Assembly (NCBI GenBank): GCA_928724745.1
Contig: CAKMXJ010000027.1
Coordinates: forward strand, 1-64,000
Reading direction: 5' to 3'
Length of the DNA: 64,000 nt
DNA from: Anthracocystis setariae
Taxonomy: Eukaryota > Basidiomycota > Ustilaginomycetes > Ustilaginales > Ustilaginaceae
The notes under the pieces were generated by a model. That model was not told the origin of the DNA. It searched no databases and saw only the letters and a list, made by a program, of their open reading frames with translations. Both the position numbers and the translations under genes were made by a program. Of the stretch, positions 62,664 through 64,000 are shown piece by piece (within the stretch, counting starts at the first letter, position 1; each line of letters opens with the position of its first letter).

Positions 62664-64000
62664 ATGCCGCCACACAGAACTACAAGATTTTCGCGATCGT
62701 CGTCTTCACCATCTTCAACTTGTTCACGGGTCTATGGACGTCATGCTTCCCTCACAAGCTCTTCGTCAAGCAGATCTTCGGTCGAAATCAACACTTCAAC
62801 TGCATCGTCCTCGTCCGATAGTCTGTCTCGTCAAGATCGAAATACACTCCGACGCCTTGAATCCGTGGTTGCATCTTCTCGCCGGGTCGAGTCCTCTGTC
62901 CGTCCCAAGAAGGAGGCGCAGTGGTACCAGGTGTTCAAGCGATACTTTCCGGGCCGACTGAGCTACCACACCGAATTGGCCATTTGTCGCAACAGCTACC
63001 CTACGCTCACCCCGTCGCTCAGAAAGTCATTTGAAACTTTTGTTGAGGGACTCGGTCTCATGCGAGTTTCCACCATACGACCGCCTGGAGAGTGTGACTT
63101 CTGCACCGAGCACCAAGCACCCTTCTGCGCCATGCCACTCGACGCAAAGCCTGTAGGCTCAAAGCAGCATCCACTGTCGACTTCCCCGATGCAGCGCTGT
63201 GTTTTAAAGAGAGCCTTCAATTCGAACAACGCCAGCTTGGGAAAGGTGCAAAGCTTTTTCGCGAACGATTCTGGTGAGCTTCGACTGCTCAAAGACATTG
63301 ATGGTCAAGGTCAACATATGCACATGCTCGAAACCTATCTCGACCACTTGTGGACAGCCTTACGCCGCTTTGGATTACGAAAGGTAAAGATTCTCCTCAA
63401 TGTAGTTCTGGACCAACAGTGTACAGCACTGGTTCGCGACGTTGACCTGAACGCCCCGCATGTCAAAAAGTGTCACCGAAAGCTGCGACGCTGCTTCGCT
63501 GAGCTCCTGACTCCTAGCGCAGAAACGAGCGACGGCACGGGCCGATCGCGAGCCACAGCGTCTCAAGTGGTTGCGGACCTCGACTCGCTCGCTTCAACGC
63601 ACATGCTCATCTTCGGAGCAGACTTTGCCGACTTTCTGATGCAAGCTGCTCAACTCGCTCTCCGCTACCTACTGACCAAACACGGAGTCAGTGAGTCGGC
63701 TGCAACTCAGCGTCCAAACGGCTGGATGACCGAGACGGCCAAAACCGTCCACGCCTCGTATCCCCCAGAGACTTACCGCGTTGGCAATAGTAACGACACC
63801 CTGACGGTAAACAGAGATATCTCGATGGCTCAGCATCTGTTTGACCAATGGAAGACATCGCAGCGACGACAGGCCACTTGGGTCCCCACTTCGACGGCAC
63901 CCACTTTGGTGCAAACAACATCAAGGTCTCGGCGTCGAATTGAAGACGACGAAATCGAACATTTCCATGTAGCCAAGAAGGCGCGCCATTCACCCAACAA
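62664..64000 (+). CDS. Hypothetical protein, open to the right edge of the window
   Basis: The plus-strand frame from ATG at 62664 (AAGATGCC) stays open for at least 445 codons and leaves the window without a stop, so it is 3'-partial here. The N-terminus is Ser/Thr/Arg-rich and disordered (MPPHRTTRFSRSSSSPSS). A globular part follows (KEAQWYQVFKRYFPGRLSYHTELAICRNSYPTLTPSLRKSF) with a CxxC and other Cys (GECDFCTEHQAPFC), then LLKDIDGQGQHMHMLETYLDHLWTALRRFGLRKVKILLNVVLDQQ and a basic tail near the edge (SRSRRRIEDDEIEHFHVAKKARHSPN). I do not recognise the family. Codon use and absence of stops over 1.3 kb make it a convincing gene. The GECDFC...C segment might bind metal. Confidence 0.75.
   Translation, partial: MPPHRTTRFSRSSSSPSSTCSRVYGRHASLTSSSSSRSSVEINTSTASSSSDSLSRQDRNTLRRLESVVASSRRVESSVRPKKEAQWYQVFKRYFPGRLSYHTELAICRNSYPTLTPSLRKSFETFVEGLGLMRVSTIRPPGECDFCTEHQAPFCAMPLDAKPVGSKQHPLSTSPMQRCVLKRAFNSNNASLGKVQSFFANDSGELRLLKDIDGQGQHMHMLETYLDHLWTALRRFGLRKVKILLNVVLDQQCTALVRDVDLNAPHVKKCHRKLRRCFAELLTPSAETSDGTGRSRATASQVVADLDSLASTHMLIFGADFADFLMQAAQLALRYLLTKHGVSESAATQRPNGWMTETAKTVHASYPPETYRVGNSNDTLTVNRDISMAQHLFDQWKTSQRRQATWVPTSTAPTLVQTTSRSRRRIEDDEIEHFHVAKKARHSPN

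Overview
The window starts with about 70 bp of (CCCTAA)n, the C-rich strand of a TTAGGG telomere, so it is most likely the left end of a fungal chromosome read inwards. Short spliceosomal introns, TTAGGG telomeres, Ty1/copia and Ty3/gypsy retroelements, pogo-type transposases, a telomere-linked RecQ-type helicase and TET/JBP-like oxygenases point to a basidiomycete. A smut-like fungus (Ustilaginomycotina) is my tentative guess, from the telomere-adjacent RecQ gene and intron-poor, Ser-rich genes on the right. No species is claimed.

Layout. (1) 1-6271 is telomere plus subtelomeric repeats: an 874-bp block present twice in direct orientation (72-945 and 5374-6247), ~170-bp and ~1.1-kb tandem repeats, and a 70-bp tandem array rich in the palindrome AACACGTGTT. 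(2) 6272-15806 is retrotransposon sequence: a copia element with an intact 1435-residue polyprotein (minus strand), cut off on its 3' side exactly at an interstitial telomere tract, inserted into a gypsy chromovirus. The gypsy keeps integrase, chromodomain, a spliced antisense extra ORF, a polypurine tract and a partial 3' LTR. (3) 15807-17370 holds nested LTR pieces and an old inverted relic of the subtelomeric block. (4) 17370-32300 is the most interesting part: an intact two-exon gene whose product joins two C2H2 fingers, a tyrosine-recombinase-like domain (R-K-R-H-Y) and a RecQ-type helicase. It is followed by a small array of inverted-repeat units and two TET/JBP-like 2-oxoglutarate oxygenase genes (one intact, one with a single TGA). 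A second helicase copy lies in inverted orientation and is cut by a solo LTR. (5) 32300-53500 is a graveyard of solo LTRs from several families, many with perfect 5-bp target duplications, sitting in dead pogo and possible Harbinger transposases, copia relics and a diverged relic of the helicase family. (6) 53500-64000 is ordinary unique sequence with four gene models, including a FAR1/WRKY-GCM1-type zinc-finger protein and a gene running off the right edge.

How it fits together. Older repeat copies between about 16 and 53 kb differ from the intact copies at 6-16 kb and 27.5 kb mainly by CpG to TpG/CpA changes, as expected for methylated, silenced DNA. TET/JBP-type oxygenases act on 5-methylcytosine or thymine in DNA. 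A recombinase-helicase and two such oxygenases side by side in a CpG-decayed subtelomere suggest a subtelomere-resident mobile or maintenance module that couples recombination at chromosome ends with DNA modification. That link is inference. The domains and gene order are read directly from the sequence.
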